A stretch of DNA of 64,000 bases from the NCBI GenBank assembly GCA_021018995.1, contig CM037593.1, positions 6,290,088 to 6,354,087 on the forward strand. Direction: 5' to 3'. This document shows, piece after piece, positions 1 through 12,600 of the stretch. Numbering within the stretch: position 1 is the first letter of the stretch; each line of letters opens with the position of its first letter. The notes below the pieces were generated by a model. That model saw nothing but the letters and a program-made list of their open reading frames with translations, searched no databases and was not told where the DNA came from. Position numbers and translations under genes: made by a program. The DNA is from Chloranthus sessilifolius. Its lineage: Eukaryota > Streptophyta > Magnoliopsida > Chloranthales > Chloranthaceae.

Positions 1-1190
1 GTGCATTTTTATGAAGTGATCGAAGTTGCATTATAATCATTTAATCACATTTTAACTAAGGTTGTTTTTCTTTTCAAAAAACTAAATAATTTTTTTGAAA
101 TACCATGCACTTGACTATGTGGGTATCAGAACCCCATCAACCTACTTCTTTTCCAGTAAATGGGTGTCAGCGCTTTTCTTTTCAAAATACTATTAGGGTA
201 TCAGCGTTTCGCTATCGGGGTATTAGCGTTTTGCTATCGAGGTATCAATGATTCGCTACAAGGGGCTTACATTTGTGTAAAATAGACCTGAAAAAGTAAG
301 TTCGACACTTCTTTAAAAAAAATATGAAAAAAAAAGACCTCTAAAAAGGTTAAATATAATGGCTGAAAGAGAATATAACTTTTAAAATATTCAAAAAATT
401 TTAATCTTAGTTAGTAAAGTGGGTCGCATGTCACATGTCATTCATAGAGTATACTGGGCGTAGAGAAATCTCTACTCTCGACATATAGTGACAATTTTTT
501 GGTAGCGGCAAGACTAATAGCGATAATTTTTTATAGCAACGGGATTAATAAAAGCAATTTTTTGTAGTGATATCGGTATCGGCCGAGTTTTGATATCATG
601 GGTGATACATTTGTTTGATGAGTCCAAATATGTCAACTAAGAGCCAATTATTGATAGATGTCTCCACTGAAAAATCAAGCCTATTAAAATGGTTCTAACG
701 TCTATATAAGGTATCAATATCGGCCAAATTTCGTATCCATTTTTCAGTCAATTGTTAGGTATTGGCTCCGATATGTACAGGCATCCGCCGATATTCCCCT
801 CTTCCTGTAAACCGACAAGAGCTAGAAATTGGGATTTTATGGGCTGCTTTTTGGTGTTGTAGTGTCAATCAAGTTGACATGTGTTGATAGTTGACAGCCC
901 TATCTATATCTGTTGACACTTAGCAACCCTTATTTGTACTAATTGAAAAAATTTAACATGAAATCGCTTTTACCGAGGTCCCATCTCTATTGTCTGAGGC
1001 CCTAAGCAAAAGTCTTCAAATAAGGCCTCGTAAAAAAAATTAACAAATTATTTTACATATAAAATATATTTTAATTAAAAAATACCAGCAGCTTCAAGGT
1101 TGCACTGGTAAAGACTTTGATAAAAATAATATTTAACATAAAAGGAAATGAAGCAATTTTTGCAACTAAAGATTTTTGCAATGAATGTAC
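1..1190. other. Intergenic, no gene seen
   Basis: AT-rich intergenic DNA upstream of the saposin gene. Scattered motifs of the GTATCGG kind near 560-780 look like an old, eroded member of the small-element family described at 23078 and 36867, but I could not define its ends. No coding region with recognisable homology is visible on either strand. Confidence 0.5.
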
Positions 1191-1194
1191 CTTT

Positions 1195-1260
1195 CGTGTT
1201 AGGCGGGTGCTCTAAGAGGCCTGAATACTTAAGTTATAAAAAAAAGAAAAATAAATTCTT
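1195..1260 (+). repeat. SINE 3' fragment
   Basis: This short stretch matches the tail of the SINE inserted at 33011-33215. It shares the GGGTGCTCTAAGAG block followed by an A-rich end. The tRNA-like head is missing, so this is a truncated relic. Confidence 0.5.
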
Positions 1261-1299
1261 ACAGCGCAATTATAATTCTACTGCTCACATTGTTGCTGC

Positions 1300-1565
1300 A
1301 TTGAATAAGATGATAGAGGTCATTTTTTTTCTAATTTTTTAGATATTAGATCTTAAGATCATATCTCAACTATCAAACAATCAAGTGTTGATTACATGTG
1401 GCAAACATTTTTAAAGTGATCGTGATCATAGTGTACCATTGTGCATTTTTTTTCATGGATGTATGCTATGCTACACTTAATAAACATTGGACCGTATGAT
1501 ATGTGCTCCATGACCTTAAGATTTAATATGTGCATGATTAAATTGAAAAATCACATTTAATATTT
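1300..1565. repeat. MITE family X copy 1 (eroded)
   Basis: Member of the most frequent small family in the window. Family hallmarks are terminal blocks like GATGATAGAGGTCATTTTTT and internal GATCTTAAGATCAT and GTGATCGTGATCAT motifs. Only the left end is clear here. Better-preserved members lie at about 7285-7560 and 7715-8003. Confidence 0.45.
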
Positions 1566-1599
1566 TATTCAAGGCAATCAACAATATAAACAGTGGAAC

Positions 1600-2880
1600 T
1601 ATCAATTGTGCTGCACAAACCTTTAGTGGCAAAGATTACTACCCAAAAATAAAAAATTTGTAGCTAAGAAATAGGCATGCAGCCAAGAAAGATGCCCAGT
1701 TAAATTTTGACAATTTGTTTTAAATAATCGGTAGTATTATTTGCAATCATAGATTCTAAATTTCTACCAATAATTGTAAATAAAGATATTATTTAATTAT
1801 ATTATAAAAAAATTTAAAGAAATAATACAACTTTACAATAGCAAATATGTTTTTTATAGGCCTGTGGCTCCTTATAATTTGGAGGCCCTAGTCAACCGCC
1901 TAAGTTGTCGAGAGGGTGAGCCGGCGCTGACTCATGTTACATCAATCCAACACTTATAAGAGACGTATTAGCCACGCCACAAACGATTAATTGGAGAGGA
2001 AAACGATATATGGAGATATTATGTCACGCATGAGAATGGGTTAAGATATCATTTTTTTTATTAAATGTTCGGTACCTATCAATATCAGCCGATACCTATC
2101 GGCCCTCCACGAATCAATACTTGCTTTAACACCTTCGTTCAAACCATTGGATTGGTGCAGTTTAACATGTATTAGCTTAAACAATTGAGAACCCTCAATA
2201 ATTATAATTGTTTGGGCCACTTTAGTTTAACCTATGAACTAATATATGAATTATATCTTCTGAATGATTTGGATTGCTCAAAGCCATTGCTATATGGGCC
2301 AAAAGATATTAAAATTACTTGCATACAGAGCTCTTTTTCAACATCAGACATAATTTAAAAGAGAGTCTTGTAAGTGCTGGGATCTCCTTGTGGAAACAAC
2401 ATCATTTAAGCCGTTTGATTTAAAGGTCATGATGTAAAAAATTTGGTGTCAAATATTGATATGAAACACTATTTCTATCGTCTGATTTAAACAATCAACC
2501 ATCTAAATCAATCAAGAGACTTTGATTGTGTTGAATCAGCCGATATGGATTATGTTTTTTGCCAATCTTTGGCACCAAAGATCTTTTCACCATAACCTTT
2601 AAATCAAATGGTTTAAATGGTGTTTCAAGTAGCACTAAGTCTTTCTTTTTTAAAATATGTGCAATGGGCTTGTGTGCAAGTAGTTGTGTTCATGAAATAA
2701 TTGATTTTGAATTTAGTTCCATTTGTTGAGATTTGTGTCACGTGGAATAAAAAATTGACCTCTCATGGTAAGTTAATGGTCTCAAGATTCATTGCGTAGA
2801 AGAATAGGGCGAAAAACAATCTCTGTTGTCTTATTCAAAGAGGCAGAGATTGGGTGTGTTTCAGATAGGCGCCATATTCG
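1600..2880. other. Intergenic, no gene seen
   Basis: AT-rich sequence with no recognisable coding region. It contains short inverted and repeated phrases typical of decayed MITEs around 2400-2640, without definable termini. Confidence 0.45.
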
Positions 2881-2888
2881 ATTGTGGT

Positions 2889-3307
2889 TGGGGGTTTCAA
2901 CAATACAGACTAGACTGGGTTCTGATTGGGCCTTAAACGAGTCAATTATAATCAGACTTCTTGGAACTAGCCCTTACCTAACCCTATTGCTAATTAGGTC
3001 GGGTCAGACAAGCCCATTTTTTTATCAGGCCTGCTTACCTTAGCCCACCCTGACCCGGTCTATGGGGAGTAGGCCACGGGCCAACTCGAATTTTTTATAT
3101 AAAAGAAGTCATTTGATTGATTTGGGCAAATGCTCAAATGGGCCAAATTATAATCAGACTTTTGGAACAAGCCCATACATGGCCCAGCTTACTAATCAGG
3201 CCGGTCCAACCCATTTATATCGAGCTTACTTATCTTAGTTCATGTAATCCCTATTATAGACCGGGTCAGTCCTGGCCACTCTCAAGACCGGCCCATTGAG
3301 ACCCGTA
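2889..3307. mobile_element. hAT-type MITE, TAGGGGTTTCAATGGG family, copy 1
   Basis: A non-autonomous element closely related to the intact copy at 53996-54380. The right end is CCCATTGAGACCCGTA and the left end is an eroded GGGGGTTTCAA. Flanks ATTGTGGT (2881-2888) and ATTGTTTT (3308-3315) look like a decayed 8-bp target duplication. Internally it repeats the phrase ATTATAATCAGACTT about 230 bp apart. It lies about 240 bp upstream of the saposin start codon, so it may overlap the promoter. Confidence 0.65.
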
Positions 3308-3521
3308 ATTGTTTTAAGTCTGCTGACCGTCGGGTTCCATCCAGAAAACGGATCCTCCCCTTAGCCGTTGGGAGATCTAAAACACCAAAGGGATTCCGAG
3401 GTAAACTCTGTGTGATCACGAATCTCGATGCTCTGATTCTGAAAAAGTCCTATTTTTTAAATTAATATAATCATATGTTTTAGTTGCAGAGGTTAGTGAA
3501 CGATCTGCTCTGCGTCCTTGA

Positions 3522-3536
3522 ATGGTAGCCGTTTGA
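3522..3536 (+). promoter_or_regulatory. Four-codon upstream ORF
   Basis: ATG GTA GCC GTT TGA lies in the putative 5' leader. It is in a different frame from the saposin start at 3547 and ends 10 nt before it. If the leader begins upstream of it, ribosomes would meet this AUG first, and a minimal uORF so close to the main start could reduce translation. The transcription start is not known. Confidence 0.4.
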
Positions 3537-3546
3537 TCCGGTGAAT

Positions 3547-3631
3547 ATGGAGATCGTACGGTTCATTGTTGCCGCGCTCGTATCGTTGGTGTGTGCAGAC
3601 GCTCGGAATGTTTTCGTTTTTGAGAATTCCG
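3547..3631 (+). CDS. Saposin gene exon 1 (signal peptide)
   Basis: Encodes the first 28 residues plus one base of the next codon. The peptide begins MEIVRF, then a run of Ile, Val, Ala and Leu, then VCADAR, which reads as a secretory signal with a plausible cleavage after the ADA tract. The donor is CCG|GTGAGA. One base (G) is carried to exon 2, where AA completes a Glu codon. Confidence 0.75.
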
Positions 3632-6600
3632 GTGAGAAAAAAAAAAATTTATTATTTATTTTTTAAAGGTTCGCTTTTATTATTTCCTTATTTTTTGAGT
3701 AATTTTTTTTTGTGGTTATTGGAATGTTGAGTTAAATTGGAAGTAGTACACGCTAATGGTTGTTGCATTTGAATCACTTCCTGCCATTTTTTGCGAATTC
3801 ATGGGCTTTTGTTTTTTAAAAACTATTTTTTCCCCTAATTTCGTGAATTTTTTAAATTTTGTGTGAAATTAGCGAATTTGTCATGGTTTTTTCAATTCCT
3901 CTTTCACATTTACAGCTAAAAAAAAATTCAAATTTTTTTTTTCTAAATTTGCCAAAATATTTTCCCCAAATTATGATTTTGTTACGACCCCAAAGTAATA
4001 AGGAATTAACATTCCGCTCCAATAACGTATAGGCATTTTTGGAGTATTCAGGGACGGAGCCAGAAACTTCTATGAGAAGGTGCCAAAGTATGAACAAGAA
4101 ATTTATCAAATATATTAAAAAATAAAAATAGCATTCATTCAAACACTTAAATTGATGCAAATTTTCTTTTTATAATTCAAATCGCTGAAAGCAAATTTAC
4201 CTTTACTCAAACTACCACATTAAGGGTGTAGTTGTGCAGCTCGATACCGAACTGAAAAAAATTAGTTCGGTTAAATTTCAAAAGCTCGAAACCGAAATTG
4301 AAAAATATCAGCAACCCTAATCCTAGAAAAGGCCAAAGCAGACCAAAAAAAAAGGAACAAAAATAATAAAAACACGAGTTTTGGATCATCAATGTCTATG
4401 GGGACAGGGCAATAAGAAACTTATTAAATTGATCGAAAATAGTTGATCGATTGGGATCTTCGAATAGCTCTTGGTCATCCATTCTACTATAATACAAGTA
4501 ATTTTATGGGAAGTCTGTGAGATTGAGCTTGGAAGAGGGATTTTAGAATCCTGGATTTATTTTTCTATTAGAATAAGGAGGGAATTTAAGGGGAAAATAT
4601 TTAAAATTTAATTGAGAAATAAAGATTGGGTAAACGATTTATTGAAATATTGACAGGGTAAAAGAAATTTTATCAATAATCCGATTGTTGGCCTTGATAT
4701 TCCGATTGATTAGGCTTTTCTCTCCTCAATATTCCACAAGCGAGGAGAGAAAGGAAATGCATTGTTTTGGTTTTAGTTACCCTATTAAACTAAGGCATGG
4801 GGTGGGCCGTGGGGGGCCATAGCAACTGGGATGGGAGCCTGGGCCAGTGGGCCCATCTTAAGTCTTAAAGAACAATAAAAAACTGTTATGTGGTGGGGGG
4901 CCGTGGCCACCCTCAGCCCCCCTAGCTTCATGCCTGGGAGTATTGGTTAGGACCATCAGAGCTAGTACCACCACGTCTTGAGTTTTGAGTCACGAAAGGA
5001 GTGACCTGGGAAAGAGCTACCTTGGCCCACCAAAGAGGGGTACAGGAGTGAAAGCTGCCATAGAGTGGGCCACTGTGGAGTCCTGAAAGGGGCGACTTGA
5101 GGAAAGGGCTATCTGGGAACTCCAAAGGGTACAAGAGTGAGAGCTTCCATAGACTGGACGGCTGCGAAGCATGGTGGTGTGTTACGACCCCAAAGTAATA
5201 AGGAATTAACTTTCTGCTCCATTAACGCCTAGGAATTGTTAGATTATTGGTTAAGACCTTAATTTGTTAAGATCCGAACAGTCACCGATATGCCAAAAAT
5301 GCCTAGCTGTTAGTGGAGTGGAAATTTAATCCCTTATTACTTTGGGATCGTAACACCACCACGCTTCGCAGCCAATGTCCGTGGCGGCCCACTCTGTGGC
5401 GTCTCTCACTCTGGTAACCCTTTTAGGGCCCTCGCATAGCCCTTTCCTCAGGTCGGCCCTTCCGGGACTCCAAGGAAGCCTACTTTGTGGTGGATTTTAC
5501 TATGCTGCTCCTCTTTAGGGCTCCCAAGTAGCCCTTCCCAGGTTACCCATTTCGCGACTCGAACAAGAGACTTGGTGTTGGCTTTGATACCATATGTTAA
5601 GATCCTAACCAATACTCCACAAATGCCTAGGCAGTGGAGTGAAAAGTTAATCCCTTCTTATTGTTGTAAGTCGTATCAGGTTTCCATGGGGAATATAGGA
5701 AAAACAAGGGTCTAAATTCTACAATTAGATTTTTTCCTAATTTTTGCTGAAATTTTCCCGAACTACGAATTTTATGGATTCCATGTGCAATCCAGGACAT
5801 GCCAATGAAGAAAGTGATTAGGGAAAAAGGGATATCATACCCACGTTTCTTGTAGTAGAACTTATAAGCTTGTTGCATCAATATTATCTTTGTCATCTCA
5901 AGAGGTGTTGAGTGAAACAATATCCATAGCTTAGGGCCTTGTTTACTGGGAAGACATATTTACACGCATGAATCGAATAACTATTGTCGTAAAAATGTGA
6001 GACAGGATTGTGTAATGTGGATGTGTAAACAGCATGTACCAATCAAATGTGATTTCCTGTGGTATATTCGTGTGAGACGGGTTTTTGAAGTCTGATGAAA
6101 GCCTCTCTTTATTGCACAATTTTCAATTTTGTTAGTTAGGTCTTCTAAAGGATTTTTTAGGAGTTTTCTTGAGACTTTACTTCTCTCTTCCCATTGCATG
6201 GAATAATGTATAGGGCACCGGAGGTGGGGCTGATCGAATGGTTAATGATTTGGGGAAGGTGGATCAAGGATAGTGGTGATTCATCATCAGTCTGAACTGG
6301 CACATTAACTCTCTCTTTTTTGGTGGTTTTACATTAGAGATGATGAACTGAGATTTAATGTTATATGTTATGAGTCATAGCCAAAGAGTCTGGTCCAAGT
6401 TTAGAAGCTAGAGTTCTTTAAGATGTTGATTGGAGGCTCGGGCATTAGAATCATAGTGACCAAATTCTTTACGTTTTTAATTAAGTCACGAATAATTCGC
6501 GATTTTTTGAAAAAAACGAATAAAAATTATTTGCAACTTTCTCAAAAATGCGAATTTAATAAATTATTCGCATATTTCATGAATTTTTTGAGAATTTTTT

Positions 6601-9600
6601 ATTTTTCCAATTTTTAAATTTTTTTATAGCCTCTAATTAATATATTTTTATAATTTTTCTTTTTTCTTTTTCCAAATTGACCTTTTTTCCGAATTTGACG
6701 AATTATGGCGGATTTTTTCCAAGCTGATTTATTACTGAACCCCCCCACCTTGGTCATTATGGTTAGAAGGGTTCTTTCCGTATTCCTTATAACAGGTTTC
6801 CTTATTGCACTTGAAAATTAAGGACATCCTTCCAGGACTGGATTATAAAGAGGACACGAAACCGTCTTTGATTTAGGTATGCTTTACTTGATATTCTACC
6901 TATGTTACTGTTGTAATGTCAAGGATGGAGTTGAAGCATTCAGAAGAGTCACAAAGAGTCTTAGTTTGGAATTGTTTTAAGTGCTGAGATGGGAGATGGT
7001 TTATAGTCTCGAAAGGGTGGCGGGGCAGATTAAGGTTCAGACAAGCTAACGAAGGCCCTGTTTGGAGTGGCTCAACTTTAAAAAAAAAGTGATTTTAGCA
7101 AAGCACTATTGCCAAAAGCAGATTTTTTAAAAAGAACTCTTGCTGGAAAAGTTGTTTGTGTGAGACGGCTTCCTAGCCTCTAGAATCAGTTGGTACTAAC
7201 CCCCACAAAAAGGTACCTGGTACTACCCCACTACTAAATATTGAATGTCCCTCATTTTGTACGGTTGAATACTGTTGACTACTTTGAATTGGACTATCTC
7301 CATCATTTTTCGTTCCAATCTTTCACAAAACTGATGTAGGGATCGTGGAAATATCATTAGATGATCGGTTTTTTACAACAGGTGATGCACATCACAAAAA
7401 AATGACCCAAAGACCATGAGGCACAGATAATGCTCATAGGTCACTTTTTTGGGATGTGTGCCACATGGAATTAAAATATGACTGTCTGGTGATATTCCCA
7501 TGATCTTAAGATCAATTGTGTGAAAGATTGGAAAAGAAAACGATCTCCATCATCCACTTCAAGGATGTCAACGGTTTTCAATTGTACTTAATGGGTGATA
7601 TCTAATATTTGGTGGGGGTTAATAGCCCGTAAAAAAATTAGAGTACGGGTATTTGTAAATGAAGATTCGATCTCCGGAACCAATGGTTTCCACCGTTTAT
7701 ACCATTGACTGCCTTGGATAAGATGATGGAGGTCATTTTTTTGTCCCAATCTTCACATAATAGACCTTGAGATCATGTCCCATCTATCAGATTGTCAGAT
7801 ATTGATTCCACGTTTCCCACATTTCCAAAATTGAATCGAGAAATCTTCTCATGGTATGCCATGATCATGATCACTTTTGGGGATGTGTGCCATGCGGAAT
7901 CAAGATATGACCTTTTGATAAGTGGGCAATGATCTCAGGATCTACTGTGTAATAGATTGGGATGAAAAATGATCTCCATCGTCTGATTCAGTGAATTCAA
8001 CGGGGGAACTATCGGTTGTGGATACCAAATCTTTAGTTGCAAATACCCATACCCAAAAGAATGTGATGCGGGGGGTGGATTTTCGCTGCTTTTAAAAAAT
8101 AATTAGTTTTAGCTTTTTCTCGGTGAAAATAAGCTATAATCTGTTTAAGCACCAAATAGATTAAAAACCCTGAATCATCTCTAGAAGCTTAAAAGCAGGA
8201 CTCCCAAAAGCCATGCCAAATAGGGCCAAAGCTATTATTGGACTGGATTGGTGGTTTGTGGAGTAGGACTGGTGATATGACGGGGACGCCGACGTTGTAG
8301 ACATTGGATATGGACCGTTTCGTGTATACCGACGTCGGAAGAAGCGGAATGGAAATCAGAAATAGGCGAATGAGGCGAAAGAAGAAAATTGGAGGAATCA
8401 GCCAATTCGATCGATCAAATGGCATCGATAGAGTTATATAGTTATGGAGTGAAAATTCGATCGATCAAATGGACTATTCGATCGATCAAAACTTCAATTC
8501 GATCGATCGAATGTCGACGACGATATTTTATATGTAAAATTTTCGATCGATCGATTTTCACTTTCGATTGATCGAATTTTAATTTTGATCGATTGAATTT
8601 CAATTTCGACCGATTGAAATCGCGCCGGGATGTTTAGTTAATTTTGAAGTCTAAGTTCGAACTTCTGTTTTGAGGGTTTATTTGTCTTTTATTTATTAAT
8701 TGTTTTAGGGTTTTCTTTTATTGAAAGGACTCCTATATGAGGTCCTTAAGTTGAACAATGTAATTAGTTATTGATGATTAATGAAAAGAGCTTTTGCTTG
8801 TGTGCTTGAGATGAGCCTCTACGAAGAGTGATTCTTCTTCCCGAGAAGGGTTTGGTGCGAAGCCAAGGGTATGAAGCCCGCAATTCTATCTATCTATCTT
8901 CATCTTCTCTGCTTGTGTGTTGATCCTTACAATCCTAAATCAATCACCATCCCTTTTGAAATCTTAAAACCCTAGTTTTATCCTAAGTCATTGAATCGAC
9001 CCGATTCAACCACCGTAGATCCCAGCAGAATTATTAAACCCTTCTGCGCCAAATATTCAGAGAAAATCAGTGATCCCATCATTGAATTGTGAGCGCCCTA
9101 ATCTGAAAAAACCTAGAGTTCTATCTCTAGGATCGATCTGCGTTGTAACCTAATGGATCTAGCGCCTAGACTGAACCCTACCTGAAGCATACGTGATCCT
9201 CCCCATAGAATACTACGAAAACTTGAGGTATTCGTTATATTTTGTGAATTTTATTGCTTAATTTAATTCTAATTTAATTCCGGCAAAATCAATCATATCA
9301 TTCACGTAGTTTGGGATACCGTCCTGCGTCAGTTTTGGTATCAAAGCCCTAGGTTCTAGGTTAGGGCATATTGGTGTGACATTGAATTCCATAGCATTTT
9401 AATTTTCATTGCATCTTATTTTAGTTTTTATTTGTGCACATCTAGTGTTTGATAAAAGTCCCCATTCATTGTTGGGTCATATGTGCATGTCATTTTAATT
9501 CAATGGAATCTTATGTCATTTGTATTCATCATTGTGCGCGTCTTGTGCTCGACAAAAGTCCTTATTCATTTTGAGTCACATGTGCATGTCATTTCGATGT

Positions 9601-12600
9601 CTTTGATGTCATGTCATTTGTGTGCACGTCATGTGTTTGTTAAAATTCCTCAACTGTTGTATGGTTCATAGAATTGTGTATGAGTTGTGTTTGTGACAAG
9701 CATCATGAATGAGTCACTTGCACGTCACCATAAATTCGTTACCCGTCATGAAAGGATGCTAGCCTAACGAGGAAACTGTTACACACCAAAATCTTGGCAA
9801 AGTCCCAAAAGTCATGATGAGACTAGAGTTAGGGGATACCCTCATCAGCGTGAACCCGAGTACAATCCCGCCGAAAAGTTTCTAAAATCTATTCGAGATG
9901 AAGTTCCATGTTTTGAGGGATGACTAAATCCCAAAACCTTCATGGAATGGTTATTTAGTGTGGAAGAGTATTTTGATTGGTATGGCGTACCGAATGAGTA
10001 CAAAGTTAGGTTAGTGAAAACAAAGTTGGAGGGTAGTGCCAAAACCTATTGGACTAATGTTGAGCTTTTACGCGACTTAGCTCATCGTAAGCCCATCACA
10101 CAATGGGAAGACATGAGGGAGCGACTTATCGAGAATTATGTTCCTCTCACACACCGTCATCTTTTACGAATTTTAAAACCCAAGACAGACAAGTGTCCTG
10201 ATTGTCTTAAGTGTCAAAAGGGTTCGGACACTTTGCTTACCAATGCTCCGCACAATTTTCCACTCCGAATTTATTGATTAAACAGGAGAGTTTTAAGGAG
10301 CCGGAAAATATGAAAGTAGAAGAGGAAGTGTATGACCCTAGAACCGTGATGATTGAAGAGGAGATCGAGGAAGCTGAAGAGAGTCTAGTTTGTGTCAAAA
10401 GGGCTCCTGATTCCCTTAGTAATGTTGAGTCACCCTCGCACGATTCGATCGAGTCACCTATGTACAATTTGTTAGAGCCCGTAGAGTTAGTTGTGCATGA
10501 ATCCCTGTTGGTGGTAGAGTCGTGTACACTTGAATCTTTAAAGTTGGTCGAACCGAGCACACACGAACCAATCAAGTCACTTACCCATGAGTCATTGAAA
10601 TTCGTTGGATCAAGTCCACATGCGTCATTAGTGTCCCTTAATTTGATCACACATGAGTCATTAGTGTTGGTCGAGTCCACTGCACATGAGCCACCAGTGC
10701 TGATACAAGCCATTAATTGTGAGTCGTTAGCGTCGCATGCACATGAGAGTATCAAGTTTATAGACACACATACACATCATAGTCTCAAGTTGCATACTGC
10801 TATACATTCCAAGTCTTATTGTGAGTCATCTTTTGAGTCTCATTTCGCATTGCATGCCGAAATTAAGCTTGAAATTAATTTATGCAATGAAACTTTCAAA
10901 ATATCGATGCAGTTACCTAAGGCTTTTATAAAATTTCAATTGAATGATTATGTGATGGTTCGGGTTAGGCCTGAACGATTCCCATCGGGAGTCGTAAAGG
11001 ATCTCCAGGCCCACATCGCTAGACCTTTTGGAATTGTGGCAAGGAATGGTCCTAGTGCGTACAATCTGGAGCTTCCTCCAGATATCGAGGTCAGCTCTAC
11101 GTTCAATGTGGAGGGCCTAGTTCCTTCTTTGAGCTCAACCCTACCTCCTTGCAACCCGTTCCAAACCACCCCTAGTTACAACTCCGTCCCAACTTTGCAG
11201 CCAATACCACTTCCCTACCCAAGCAAGCAGAGGAAAGAGATAATTGAGGAAATTTGGGATAATCTTGTGGCATTCACCCGCGGCAGAAAATCTCTGGTTT
11301 ATGAGATATAGAGGGTTGGCGAGTCGACTACCGAAAGTGCATGGGCCAATCATGAGAGAGTTCGCCGCTTGAATTCCCGTATTCCCGATCGATATCGGGA
11401 TCACACTTCATCGGGGATGAATTTCTTCAAGTCCGAGCGAGTCGATGCGAAACTTCAAAAGTATTTGGTAGAGTGGCTTGGTGAACTGGGTTATTGGGTT
11501 CGTTAAGAAGAGGTTTACTGGGTACGCCCCTCTACAATGGACCAAGATGATGCTCATACGTCACCAAGTGCTAGGATTCACTTCATGCGTGTTTCATCGG
11601 TGATGAAACATTTTGAGTCAGGGAGAATTGACGGGGACGCCGATGTCGTAGACATTGGATATGGATCGTTTCGTGTATACCGACGTTGGAAGAAGCGGAA
11701 TGGAAATTAGAAATAGGCGAATGAGGCGAAAATTGGCGAAAGAAGAAAATTGGAGGAATCAGCCAATTCGATCGATCAAAATTTTTGATCGATTGAAGTC
11801 CCATTTCGATCGATCGAATGGCATCGACAGAGTTATATAGTTCTGGAGTGAAATTTTGACCAATCGATCAAAACTTCAATTCGATCAATCGAATGTCGAC
11901 GACGATATTTTATATGTAAAATTTTCAATCGATCGATTTTCACTTTCGATTGATCGAATTTCAATTTCGACCGATCGAAATCGCACCGGGATGTTTAGTT
12001 AATTTTGAAGTCTAAGTTTAAACTTCTGTTTTGAGGGTTTATTTGTCTTTTATTTATTAATTGTTTTAGGGTTTTCTTTTATTGAAAGGACTCCTATATA
12101 AGGTCCTTAAGTTGAACAATGTAATTAGTTATTGATGATTAATGAAAAGAGCTTTTGCTTGTGTGCTTGAGATGACCCTCTACGAAGAGTGATTCTTCTT
12201 CCCGAGAAGGGTTTGGTGCAAAGCCAAGGGTGTGAAGCTCGCAATTCTATCTATCTTTCTTCATCTTCTCTGCTTGTGTGTTGATCCTTACAATCCTAAA
12301 TCAATCACCATCCCTTTTGAAATCCTAAAACCCTAGTTTTATCCTAAGCCATTGAATCGACCCGATTCAACAATCATAGATCCCAGCAGAATTATTAAAC
12401 CCTTCCGCGCCAAATATTCAGAGAAAATCAGTGATCCCATCATTGAATTGTGAGCGCCCTAATATGGAAAAACCTAAAGTTCTCCCTCTAGGATCGATCT
12501 GCGCTGTAACCTAACGGATCTAGAGCCTGGACTGAACCCTACCTGAAGCATACGTGATCCTCCCCATGGAATACTACGAAAACTTGAGGTATTCGTTATA

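Noticed and set aside
3852..4160. Minus-strand ORF of about 100 codons in intron 1
   Set aside because: Low-complexity, Phe- and Lys-rich translation of AT-rich DNA with no recognisable motif or splice context.
5627..6199. Two minus-strand ORFs of 97 and 72 codons
   Set aside because: No family resemblance; they overlap foldback sequence and have no promoter or exon boundaries.
10237..10767. 176-codon ORF opposite the gypsy ORF
   Set aside because: It is the antisense of the HESL repeat tract, and its Ser/Asp-rich pattern follows from the repeat.
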